Assembly: GCA_002104935.1 (NCBI GenBank)
Contig: MCGT01000011.1
Span: 620,001-684,000, forward strand
Direction of reading: 5' to 3'
From: Hesseltinella vesiculosa
Taxonomy: Eukaryota > Mucoromycota > Mucoromycetes > Mucorales > Cunninghamellaceae
Length of the DNA: 64,000 nucleotides
In this document: piece by piece, positions 45,597 to 56,860 of the stretch
How the letters are laid out: each line of letters begins with the position of its first letter
Numbering within the stretch: the first letter of the stretch is position 1
The notes under the pieces: generated by a model
Told to the model about the DNA's origin: nothing
The model's database searches: none
Seen by the model: the letters and a program-made list of their open reading frames with translations, nothing else
Position numbers and translations under genes: made by a program

Positions 45597-46525
45597 AACC
45601 ACTCTAGATTCCAATTATTTTTTCCATGCATCCCACCCTTTGCATCTTCAATAAAGCCTCCCTCTTTCTCTTTTCTCTCTCTTCCTTTTTTTTTTTTTTT
45701 TTTTTTCATTTTGAAAGTGATTAACCAAACAATTTTGGTAAGCTTGCCAAACGGAAATCTGCAAAAAAAAAAAAAAAATAGGCCCAAAAAAATTGACAGG
45801 ACCTTCGGAGCTGAAAACCAATTTCCAGATTCTTCAAAAACGTCACACAGAATCGACACATGATTGACAGTGAACAAGACATCCTGACAATGACCACAGC
45901 CCTCATTTGTTCCATTGTCATAAACAAAAGAAAGCATGCTTTTTGGTTTCTAGAAGGCTGGATCCATTGAACACTGTTTAAGCGAATAAAAAGAGGATGA
46001 TCACAGCCTCACGTTGGACAAAAAAAAAAAAAAAAAGGCCGCCTAGTTATTTTCTGTGCTCTCACAGCACGGGAAATGCGAAATGGTGAGCCAATTAAAA
46101 ACGCTTTAATATTGATAATACTAAAGTGAGGAAGCGCTATTAAACCAACGAAACGAGGTACAAAAATACCATGAAGATTAGCACTGGTTCATGAAGGCGA
46201 CGTGAATGGAGAAAAGAAAAAGTGAGAGTTGCTGCATGTACTTTTTATTTTAAGTTCGCATTCAATGGGTTATATTTATTATCAATACAAAAATGAATAC
46301 TTTCCAAGGTAATAAAAATTGTAGCAAGGTCAAAAAAAGCAGGCAAGAAAAACAACGAGCGGGGTTTATTGAAAAGGGCGTGCCGCGTTCAAAGAGTTCT
46401 TTTTCTTTCTTTACTTTTTTTTTACAGCCTTGCTTCAGCATTTATTTACATTTAAAATGGGGCATCATATAAGAAGAAGGCAATTACGAATAGATGCAAA
46501 TAAGACTTGGCTGTATAACTTGAAA
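45597..46525. other. Upstream flank of the Fanzor gene, no supported gene
   Basis: A/T-rich sequence with several long homopolymers. A minus-strand frame (45593-45937) contains GCGHCQDVLFTVNHVSILCD but no family signature. No terminal inverted repeat or target-site duplication matching the 3' flank was found by eye. Upstream exons of the Fanzor gene may be hidden here. Confidence 0.4.
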
Positions 46526-49500
46526 ATGAGGAAATATTACATTCTCAAAGGTAAATCCTATTATTGACCTTGTTTGTTTATTTTTTAAAACGCGTTGCTT
46601 CATGATCTCATTCTCTTCCATTAGGTTTAAAGTGTACTTTGTGCCATGAATTAGGGCACAAGCGAGCAGATTGTCCTTTCAACCGTTAGTATTGATCGCC
46701 CCTACATTGCCAGTTTCTAACATTTACTTTTAAAGGTGGCAAACGAAAGTCCAAAACCCAGCTCAAAAGGGCCAACAAGCTTCTACGTAAGGCTGGCTCC
46801 ATGGCCCGCAAGGAAAAGCAGAAGAACCCTGATGGGAAAAAAAGGGCCAAGAAATTTAAGTTGAAGGATCTCCAGTCTCTCTTGCTTGGTACCAATTTCA
46901 AAACCCGTGTTCGCAAGATATCTCTTTGTCATGCTCTTAACATGGCCCAAGACAATATCCAAGACCAACGCCAAGCAAAGATGGACGTCCAAGAAACCAT
47001 CCTCCTATGGGTCGATCACATCCGCTATGTCTTTATCTGCGCCCAGTCGTTCTTCAACTATTATGTTCTGCATGTCATGTCTGAGGGTTCTGTGGTCAAC
47101 GATACTGTATTCTGTAAAGATTTTTTCTATGGGATCTGCCAACTGGTGACTGGCAAGGCTGTGACCTCCCCCAACTCGAACATACCTGATCCTACAGCAA
47201 TTTATCACCATTACCAGTCTCTCTTGGGTGACTGCCGCTTCGAATTATATTGGATCAAGGGTGCTAGTAACATGATTTCTGAAATGGCGGATGAGTTAGC
47301 CCAAATCAATCTCTTGGCTGTGACTGAACGTTTTGAAGAAAAGTGTATCAAGTATATTCGCTTTCGCTTGGTCAACACCCTCAAGGATCAGCTGTCTGAA
47401 GGCCAGGTCAGTAAGAAAGAGAGAGAAAATAAGAAGGTGCGAGTTGCTCACTTTTTTTTTTTTTGACAAAGGAAATGCCAAAGTCCGGTTATATTATGAA
47501 CGCATGCCAGAATATTTACGACACTGTCACCCGTCAAGAAAAAGTTGAACCACTGTCAGAAAATAGCCCCGATCTCTTGCGAACGATCGTCTCAACATTT
47601 ATCTCAACCCTGAACTTTGGTCCAAGTCCAGTTACGCTGAAGGAACTTACTGCAAGTCCTGGAACGTATTTGCAAGCACTTTACCGACTATTGCAAGAAA
47701 TGGAACAAGGCAACGACCTGGAACCATCTGAGATGGGGCATGACGATGTGCATGATCAAATGGACACAATCACCATGAAGCTCATACTATCATCTAACAT
47801 GGACTATCAGGTGCTGCCTCGTCGCTGTCGCCAAAGAGTATTCAAGGGCATGATGCAATTGCTGGAGCACCCAGACAATCCAATTGACATCACCTGGAGT
47901 CTACCGGAAGAATTTAAGACCTGGCTGTCAGATCTCGTCCTTGGCCTTCGTGTAAAGTTGGCAAACTCCAAGGCGAAACTGGCCGGCACTGACATATCAG
48001 CAGACCTTTGCTTCTCCTCCTCCACCATGAGGCAATCCAAGTCAACAGCCCTCTTTTCCCTTGTGCCGACTCTGTCCTTTCGTCGCCGGTTTATCACTTT
48101 GGATGCCTACTCATTTCGGTCAATTCTCAAGCAAGCCGGTATAAACGTGACTGTGCCGTCGGGTGACCATTCTCATCCTTATATCCGCCTTGCTCGCGAT
48201 GCCACTCTCTTTTTCACCTACCTGGACTTTCAGAAGGCTCGCCTTCGAAAATGGTAACTGAGTAACATTGTGATGGCAGGAATCGCGACTGATTTTTTTT
48301 TAGTACTGCCGCATTTTTGCATTATCCAACGCTCACTGAAACTGACAGCGACAGTGATGATGACGCTGGTGGTGCTGATCCCGATGCTGACAACGGTGAT
48401 GCCGAAGATGATAGTGGGAGTGTTACTGATGGAAATGCTAATGACATCGGCAACCCTGCTGACGGTTCTGATGGTGCTCACAATACCCCATCGGAGGGCG
48501 AAAGCGACGATGGTGATCAAGATCAAGGCAGATTTAATGACGAGACAACACGCCAGGACGATGGCAGCGATATTCAATTGACTGAAATCGATAGTAGCGA
48601 TGAAGAGGAAGAGGATGATCCTGCCTCCTTGGTATTTTCCAACCGTGTTCGCACTGATGGGCTTCAATTGGAATTTATCTATGGCAAGCGCACACCCCAA
48701 ATTGAACTTCCCGATCTCGAAATGGACGACTTGCATGGTGAACCACAGGAACGTATGCAGCTGTATGGAGTCGATCCAGGACATAGTGAGCTTTACACAT
48801 CTGCTCAAGAAGACAAGCACCTCCCGGGAAATGATCGCACTGCCCTGGGCACTGAGCACAGCAGCAACAGCACCAATGGTTGGCATGGTCGGTACATGCG
48901 ATTCTCGAATAATGAATGGCTATCACTCTCTGGTCGACATGGGCGCTCATGCATTCGAAAACGTTGGCTCAAAGATTCTGGCATGGAGGAGATCCTCACG
49001 CGTATACCACCAGCAAAAACTAGTCATCCTGACCGCTTCATTCAGCGCACCATCTACGTATTCCAACACCTTGATGACATCACCGAACATTTTGCTGACG
49101 ACTATACCCTGCATCGGTTCCTGGACTATTGTGGGGACAAGAAGATGTTCGCAGAAGTCGTTAACCACTTCGTCCATGGCGGTAACAAGTACAAACACCA
49201 GAAGGATGACTATGATAGGTATGCACTACACAAAAAAAGGTGTGATGCCTGGACTAACTTTTTTTATAGCCGCAAACTTCCAGTGATTGCCTATGGTGGT
49301 GCATTGTTTGCGCAAACCCGTAGAGGGAAAATGTCCACTCGCTCCGGAAAAGTGTACAAAGCACTCAAAATAGCGGAAAAGCAAGGGTTACTTCTTGTTA
49401 CAAAAACAAATGAATACAACACAAGCAAGGTAAATCATGAGGAGAGGGAAAAATGAAGCGCAAAATGACCTTTTTTTTCTATCTCATTTTTTTAACAGGT

Positions 49501-49786
49501 CTGTCCAATGTGTGATGAAAAAGACCTTGAACACAAGACCGTCGGTGACCCATTCCTGCGAGGTGCAAGCATGTCTTTGTGGTCGGTTCTACAGTGCCAA
49601 CACTGTAAAATCAACTGGGACAGGGACAAGCTTGCGGCTTGGAATATGTTGCGTCTTGGCAAGACTGCCCTCCAAGGATTGCCTCGCCCAGCGTTGTTCT
49701 GCCGACCACGATCCACCTCCACCGACCAATCATCACCACACCAACAAACTTCAGCAGTTGCTTCTTCGTCTCGGGACCCTCACTAA
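46526..49786 (+). CDS. Fanzor: eukaryotic TnpB-like RNA-guided nuclease, apparently intact
   Basis: Six exons (46526-46550, 46625-46684, 46736-47406, 47472-48253, 48304-49429, 49499-49786) give 983 residues, or 966 if a 51-nt in-frame intron at 49219-49269 is removed. Order (983 numbering): CCHC zinc knuckle CTLCHELGHKRADC near residue 12; basic segment GGKRKSKTQLKRANKLLRKA; helical wedge/recognition region; acidic D/E/S linker of about 90 residues; RuvC-I YGVDPGHSE (Asp670); RuvC-II-like strand PVIAYGGALF lacking the usual Glu; TNEYNTSKVCPMC with a candidate relocated Glu883; zinc finger C890, C893, C921, C924; RuvC-III NWDRDKLAAWNM (Asp931). Fanzors use a guide RNA to cut DNA and derive from transposon TnpB. 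No transposase is adjacent. Codon use is less C-rich than the flanking genes. The start is tentative: ATG 46526 is the first in frame after a stop at 46454. Confidence 0.82.
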
Positions 49787-50197
49787 TGAATATCTTTACC
49801 TCGTTGGCCAAAAAACCAGCTTATTTACGTAAGCCTGAGGCAGAATGTGAAGAGGAAATGCTGATTTTTTTTTTGGCAGGTTTGTCATGAAAATGAATAA
49901 AGTAAGTTTAGATGAAAATAATTCAAGCGCCTGATTGGCTACTAACATTGGATTTTTTTCTGTAGTGTCACAGCCAGTTTTCTCTTTTCTTTTTCTTTCT
50001 GTTCTTCTGTTACTTCTTTTTTGAATTGTATACCATTGCACCTGGCTCTCCTTATTTTGAAAAGACTTAGGGGAATCTTGGTTTAGTTTATTGCATTTAT
50101 TTTATTGTTTTATTATTATTTTTTCTTTGCCTGTTACATCCTTTTTTTTTTTTTCCCTTCTTTTTTTTTTTCCACCACTCCCTCTCATTAATTCTTC
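49787..50197 (+). other. 3' flank of the Fanzor gene; candidate guide (omega) RNA region
   Basis: About 400 nt of T-rich sequence between the Fanzor stop and the next start. It holds an intron-like GTAAGC...GGCAG stretch (49829-49880) and AATAAA at 49896. In known Fanzor loci the guide RNA often overlaps the 3' end and its flank; no structure was demonstrated here. It also contains the promoter of the DIP2-like gene. Confidence 0.3.
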
Positions 50198-53100
50198 ATG
50201 CCAGACCCACTTGATGATCTTCCAGCAGATCTTCAAGAGGAACTTCGTATCCTAGAGCAAGAGCTGGAAGAAGGCGACCTGACACAGAAAGGCTATGAAA
50301 AGAAAAAGACAGCCCTGCTGAACTCGTTTTTACAATCCAATCCTGGAACACCACTGACCGACGCACCACTGCCTCCTCAGCCATCCAACGGCACTTCACC
50401 TGTTGTCACCCGTACTTTCCGACCAACCGAAGGTGAATACTACCATCAGTCACCTGCCAGCTGGATACCGACAGATGAACAAGATGACCCTGCGCCTTCT
50501 CCTAATCCTGCTGACTTTGAGCCTGAACCATCTGCTGCTGATGCCATGGACTTTTTGGACTTTTTGCCTTCACCGACCCATTCCCCTGCACGAGTCCCTT
50601 CACCTCCACCACAGTCTGCTTTACCACCGCCAACACCCTCCATCGCACCTGCACCATCCCTTCCTGCTCATCAGCCCGCCCGCCTCGGCCTTCGCCCCCT
50701 TCTTACCGACCGCAACACCCACAGCCACAACAACAGCCTTGGCCCTATGCCCGTCCCATGCCACGTCCTCCCTACGGCAATCCGGGCATCATGCCTCCGC
50801 GCCCCTCCTATGGCGGTCCACCACCTATGCCTCCATCGCATGTGTATTCCGGCCAACGACCTCCAGCCATGCACCCTTCCTATCCTGGTTACCGACCCCG
50901 CCCTCCCGCGACGCAGTATCCGAACCCTCCTGCCCGTCCACCCTACTATCGGCCGGGTCCCCCAAGTCAACCTGCACCAGCCATGCACCAACGCACTTCG
51001 TCTATGGACTCTTCATCTTTGTCGGTGGATCGGTCCCTCGCCTCCACCGCTCGCCACAGTGCCGAACCTCTGGAATACGACCCAGTTTCCCCTGGTGGGA
51101 TGCGCCAAAAAGAAACGGATTGGGGTAAACATAGCACATCAGCACATCGGCTGCGATTTCTCATCTTTTCTTCTCCTTTTTTTTTTTTTTTTTTCTTTCT
51201 TTCTTGGTCTTGCCCTTTTGTAGAAACAACAAGTCAACGACAAGCACCATCCGGCCGTGCCCCATCCATCATGTCCAACGCCACCGCAAGACGCCCCACG
51301 ATGCCCGTGCGGACCGCCGATTATCGTAACCGTGGCCGCAGCCGCTATGGTGACAGCTATTTGGCCACCAGCTTCAAGGCCATCGAACCTGCACCCTTTC
51401 CCACCGTCCGTTGGGATGATCCATATGAGCAAATGATGGTGGCCGACCTTGCCGGACGACAGATGCGACCATTGCAGGCCCGTGCTCTCCCCGCCACCCA
51501 AGAAGACGCGTTTGAAAACCTGGCCGCGATCCTTCGCTTCCGCGGCACCAACGAAGCTCACCGACTCGCCACCGCCTTCTCCGCCGTCGATGCTAAAGGC
51601 AAGGATCCCGTCAGCCTCACTTGGGATAAACTGCTTGCCCGGTCCGAGAAGATATCGTCCATGCTGCGCGATACCAAGAAAACCGGGCTGCAAGTCGGCA
51701 GCCGCGTCGCCCTGCTGTACCGCAAAGTGGAAGTCCTCGAGTTTATTGTATCGTTGTTTGGCTGCTTCTTGGCCGGTATGGTGGCCGTCCCCATCAACTC
51801 TGTCGATGATCTGTCAGAAATGGGCTTCATCCTCAACGTCACCAACACCAACCTGGTCTTGACCACCGACTACAACCACAGCCTCCTGTTCAAGGATCTG
51901 CAAGCCCACAATATTGACCTACCGACCGGCCTGGACTGGTGGCGCACAAATAACTTTGGCACCTGGTACCCTCCTAAGAAAACCAAAGAATACCCACCCA
52001 TCAAGCTACCCGAGCTGGCCTACATCGAATACGCCAAGGCTATCAATGGCGAACTGAAAGGCGTGGCTATCACCCACCGCACCCTCATGTCCGAAGGCAA
52101 GTTGTATAAATCTTCGACAATCAACAACCAGGTCACCATCAACGATGCCGACAACTCGCTTCAGATCACCCCCAAGCAGCAGCACTATTTTGACACCATT
52201 GTCTCGTACCTTGAGCCTCGTCAGCAAATCGGCTTGATTGTCACTGTGCTGTGCTCCGTCTTTTGTGGCAATCACACTGTTTTCACCCCTGGCGCTATTG
52301 TCAACTCACCACCTGCTTGGATCTATGTTATTTCGAAATTCAAAGGTAGGTATCCATTGAAAAAATAAGAGAGAGCAGAGAACAAAAGAATGCATGGTCA
52401 TTGATGATGGTGCACCTTCTTTTTACAGCCTCGGTTGTCCTAGCAGATTATCCGGCCATGACCAAAATCACCCATTATTACCAGCAAAATACCAAAGAAG
52501 TACAGAACCACAGCAAAAAGGTAGCACCAGACCTTTCCTCGTTGCGATACCTGTTCATCGATAGCTGTGTGGTCAAGCCTGATGTGAATAGGCTGATAGC
52601 CGACAAGCTGCTCAGTCCATTGGGTAACACCGATGACCCAATGGCTGTCGTGTGTCCTGTTGCCTCTCTCCCCGAATACGGCGGGATGCTGCTCTCATTC
52701 CGCGACAATCTCGGACCTGCCCAGTTGGATGATTACGACGATCATGGCCACCGCTCTGTGTTTGCCGAAGGTACCTCGAGCGACTACTGGAATTGTGCCT
52801 TGGACGCCGATGCCCTGAAATCCAACAAGGTTGTTGTTGTTGCCGCTGGCGAAGCTGCCAATCGCATGCAATCCGAATCCCGTACGCTCTTGGTCGGGTC
52901 CTTTGGCTTCCCAATTGCTGAAGGTATGTAGACCACCGGGCTGCAATGGAAGGTGAGACAGGTGATTGAGACTGATTTTTTTTTTTTTTTTTGTGAACAC
53001 ATAGGGACGGTGGCAATTGTTGATCCAGACACAACGACATTGTGCCCTGCCGACACCATTGGTGAGGTGTGGATTGATGCGCCTTCGATTTCCGGTGGCT

Positions 53101-56100
53101 TTTGGGCTTTGCCGCGTCATAGCGAAGCTGTGTTCCATGCCAAACCCATTGTGGTCAACTCCGAAACTTTGCACCCAGAAGTCTATGGCCAGGAATTCCT
53201 ACGCACTGGCCTGGTCGGTACGTTGATCGGTGGCCGCTTGGTGCTCTTTGGCAATTATGAAGATCGTATCCGCCAGCAGCGATTTGGTGATTCCAATGGT
53301 GTGGAGGACGTCTTTTTCTCCAACGATATCTTGAACGTCATCGAAACCCGTATTGGCAACGATCGCTGGTAAGGCAGAGAAAGAAAAAAAAAATGGCATT
53401 TTTAAAAACCTCCCTGCCCAATTTTTTTTTTCTAACTTTCTTACTTCACCTCAGTACGGTATTCGACCTGACCATCAATGACCAGCATTTGCCGGTGGTG
53501 ATGTGCGAGTCATCGGCACAACGAACTGAATTGATCAAGCTCACGTCTGAAATCGAAGAATGTGTCTCTGAGCTACTTGGGCTGCGCTTGTTTGCGATTG
53601 CTGTGGTGCCAAAGGATGGTCTGCCCCGCCAACTGAAACATGGACGTGAACAAATTCATATGCTCATGGCCAAGCGGGCCTTCCTCATGGGCCAAGTCCC
53701 CTTGCGCTACGTGCGTATGGACGTCGACCGCACCGTCTTCAACCTGGCTGCCAATGACAACCCCGACATCTCGCTCTGGCGCTCTGGCATGGCCTATGAC
53801 CGCGCCATACGCATGCGCGCCGTCGTTCCTCACCACCAGCAGCAGCATACCGGCATGGAAACCATCCGAGCCGTGGTGGACGAGCGCACCGATTTTGACC
53901 TGTCCAAGTTCAACAACATCGTCGATATCCTACAGTGGCGCACGGTCATCCACCCAGAAGAGCCTGCATTTGTCTCTCTATCCCACAACAGCTCGGGCAT
54001 CGTTGAAACCAAGCCATACACCTGGCGTAAGATCAATTACTCGATTGCTTATGTGGCCATGTACCTGCTCAAACGCGGCCTGAAGCGCGGCCAGACCGCC
54101 CTGGTGGTCGTGTCCTTTGGTATCGACTGGATCTTGGCCATCTTTGCCTGCTTGGCCATCGGTGTTGTGCCTGTGCCTGTGGCCATGCCGGACTCGGAAC
54201 AGCAGCAGGTGCAGCGAATCAAGGACGAAGTCGAAGCCATCTACACGACAGCGCGCGATCTCAGCGTTCACCATGTGCTCGTCAACAACATCTCCGATGC
54301 CACCTTCAAGCACAAGTACGTTCACCAAGCCATTCGCCAGCTTGTCACAACCTCTTACAAGGGCTATAAACTGCCCGAGTTCACCAATGTCAATCGCGCC
54401 TCCAAACACCACAAGCTCTTGGGCAAGGAAAGCGGTATTCTCCTTTCACCTGACTGGGCTACAGCCGACCAGACTCACATGATCGTCTCGACCTTGGATT
54501 CCGATGGCCGGCGCACGTACACTGCTGTTCGCCACAACACCATTGTTCAGCAGTGTCGCGTCCAAAAAGCCACCAGCCAGATGAAGTGGCAGCGAGGCAT
54601 TGTGGCCACCGGTCTTGGCGCGCATGAAAGCCTTGGTCTACTCTACAGCACCTTCTGTGGCATCTACGTTGGCTGTATTACCGTTCTTATCCCCACCGAC
54701 GATTACTACTTGGACCCTTTTTGTTACTTTGAAATGGTCCAACGCTACAAGGGTAAAAATTAGTCCTTATTTAGAAATGCCCGGCCGCCTGCTCATCGCC
54801 GTTTTCTTACTTTAGCCAAGGACATCTGCGTCACGCTGCCTATGATGCAATATGCTATGAACCGCATGAACTCGAGCGCCGATCAGCAGCGACGGTTGAA
54901 TCTTCAAGGCGTGCAAAATGTGATGCTCATTACCGAAGGCCGTCCTCGCCCTCTGTTCTGTAAGTCCCAAGAAAAAAAGTGCTTTAGACAGCGACTCACC
55001 TTGTTTTTCCCCCCCCCCCTGCCATTGTAGATCAACACCTTGCTCGATTCTTTGCCGTGCACCGATTGGAAAAGGAAGCGCTCAACACAGCCTACAGCCA
55101 CATTGCCAACCCCATGATCACCACACGCTCCTACATGCTCTCCGAGCCGATCATGCTGATTGCCGATATGTACTGGCTTCGTCGAGGCATCATTCGAGCC
55201 CTGCCCCTCGAGGAAGAAAGCAACGGCGTGGTGCTGAACGACTCGGGGATTGTGCCCAGCAACACCATGATCGCCATCGTGAACCCCGAAACCCACACCC
55301 TTTGCCCCAGCAATATGGTCGGCGAGATCTGGGTGTCGTCGGATTGCAATGTGCGCGGCTTGTTACGCAACGGCACCAGCGATTCCCAAATGCTCGAAGC
55401 GTCGTTGCCCGGCGCTGACCCCCGTATAAAGTACTTGCGCACCGGCGACCTCGGCTTCCTGTGGAATGTGCACCGGCGTGGCAACATGATGGAGTACGTG
55501 ATGGAAGAAGGCCAATGCCTGTACGTCCTCGGCCCCAAGAGCGATGTCCTTGAACGCAACGGCCTGATGCACTTCCCTGTCGATGTCGAAGCTACCATCG
55601 AGCGCTGCCACTCATCCATCCCTGCCAACGGAAGGTAAAGAAAACCCAAAAGGGTGACAAAGACAATGACCAATCATTCCCACCCGTCACTTTTTTTGTG
55701 TAGCATTGTGATCCAAGTCAACGGCGAAATCATCGCCATCGTTGCCGTCAAGGCCAAGGACCAGGCCGTTGCTGTGACCCCACTGATTGTTAGTGCTGTG
55801 CTGGAAAACCATGCCTTCTTGATTGATACGGTTGCCATTGTCTTGCAAGCCAATTTGCCGCGCTCGCGTTTTGGTGAAAAGCAACGTGACAAAGCCCTGC
55901 GTTCTTATTTGGACAAGAAATTGTAATGGATCGTCCTCGTTTATTTTTCCGTTGTTCATTTTTTTTTTTTTTTGTTTAGGTCATCTGTGTATGTGAAACG
56001 CATTACCAATCAACACGAACCTTTGCATCTTAATTGGGACCAGTCTTCGCAATCGAATGACAACAACGATGCCATGTCGCTTCGTACGACCACCACTCGC

Positions 56101-56241
56101 CCAATGTCCACACGAGCCTCTTCTATCGCTGATACGACCGACTTTGACTTGAAACATCTTTCCTCCAACAGCGAAGATGGGCTGACCCGAAACGATTCTG
56201 TTGGCACAAGGCGATCTGCCGCCACCACCAACCATCTTTGA
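50198..56241 (+). CDS. DIP2/Cps1-type protein: DMAP1-binding domain plus two adenylate-forming domains
   Basis: Nine exons: 50198-51124, 51224-52345, 52429-52923, 53005-53368, 53455-54752, 54816-54959, 55031-55634, 55704-55922, 55980-56241; about 1811 residues. N terminus: DMAP1-binding helix pair LPADLQEELRILEQELEEGD. Then a Pro/Tyr-rich disordered region and two AMP-binding (FAAL/acyl-CoA-synthetase-like) modules, starting near FENLAAILRFRGTNEAHRLA and VDILQWRTVIHPEEPAFVSL. Both lack the usual TSG(S/T)TGxPKG loop (the first has EYAKAINGELKGVAITH), as in DIP2 proteins, so catalytic activity is uncertain. DIP2/Cps1 homologs are linked to lipid homeostasis. Within exon 1 the frame changes by one base near 50675-50690 in a CCCGCCCGCC stretch, both sides being clearly coding; an assembly error, real frameshift or unusual intron is possible. 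Confidence 0.88.
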
Positions 56242-56860
56242 TGCTAACCTTTCTACCCTTCCACTTCTCCTTTCCTTCCTGTAAATTCAATCATTGACCT
56301 CTTCGTTACCATCCTTTAGTTTACCACTTTTTTTTTATATATTACGCTATTACTGCATTCCTGTCTCTCCCTCACTTGCCCACCATTCATTTAATTTACT
56401 TCTCCACGATCCCTCCGGCCTTTTCTTTCCTCGTTACCTTTTTTTTTTTTTTGCTCCTGTCATCTAATTTTTGTATTTTGTTTATTTATACAGCACTTTT
56501 TTTTTTTTTTTTTGAATGTCATGCTGTTTTCTTGCCCGTTACCTTTGTTTAGACCTTTTTTGAAACCGTGATCATGATTAAAATCATTCAACAGGAAACT
56601 ATTCTACGTGGGAAACGGACTATCGATGACTTGTTAAGGTGGCAAGTCATGCAACAACTCGCTTGCTGCGCACGCTGAATGACCCAAAGAAAAAAAAATA
56701 CCTAATATAGTCCCCGATGGAACGTTTCCCGTCAAGCCTTTTTTTAAGGTTTTTGGTTTTTGCAAATGGTTCGGGGAGATTGAATAAAAAAGTTTTTTTT
56801 TTCCATTCTTTCTTTTCCAGCTCTTCTTTCAAGAATAACATTTTTGTTTTATTTTGGAAA
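56242..56860. other. Intergenic, T-rich; no gene seen
   Basis: 3' untranslated region of the DIP2-like gene and promoter of the MFS gene. Contains T tracts (56330, 56440, 56500) and no recognisable open frame. Confidence 0.5.

Noticed and set aside
45593..45937. Minus-strand open frame beside the Fanzor as an accessory gene
   Set aside because: No recognisable family, no start context, and half of it is homopolymer; not enough to call a gene.
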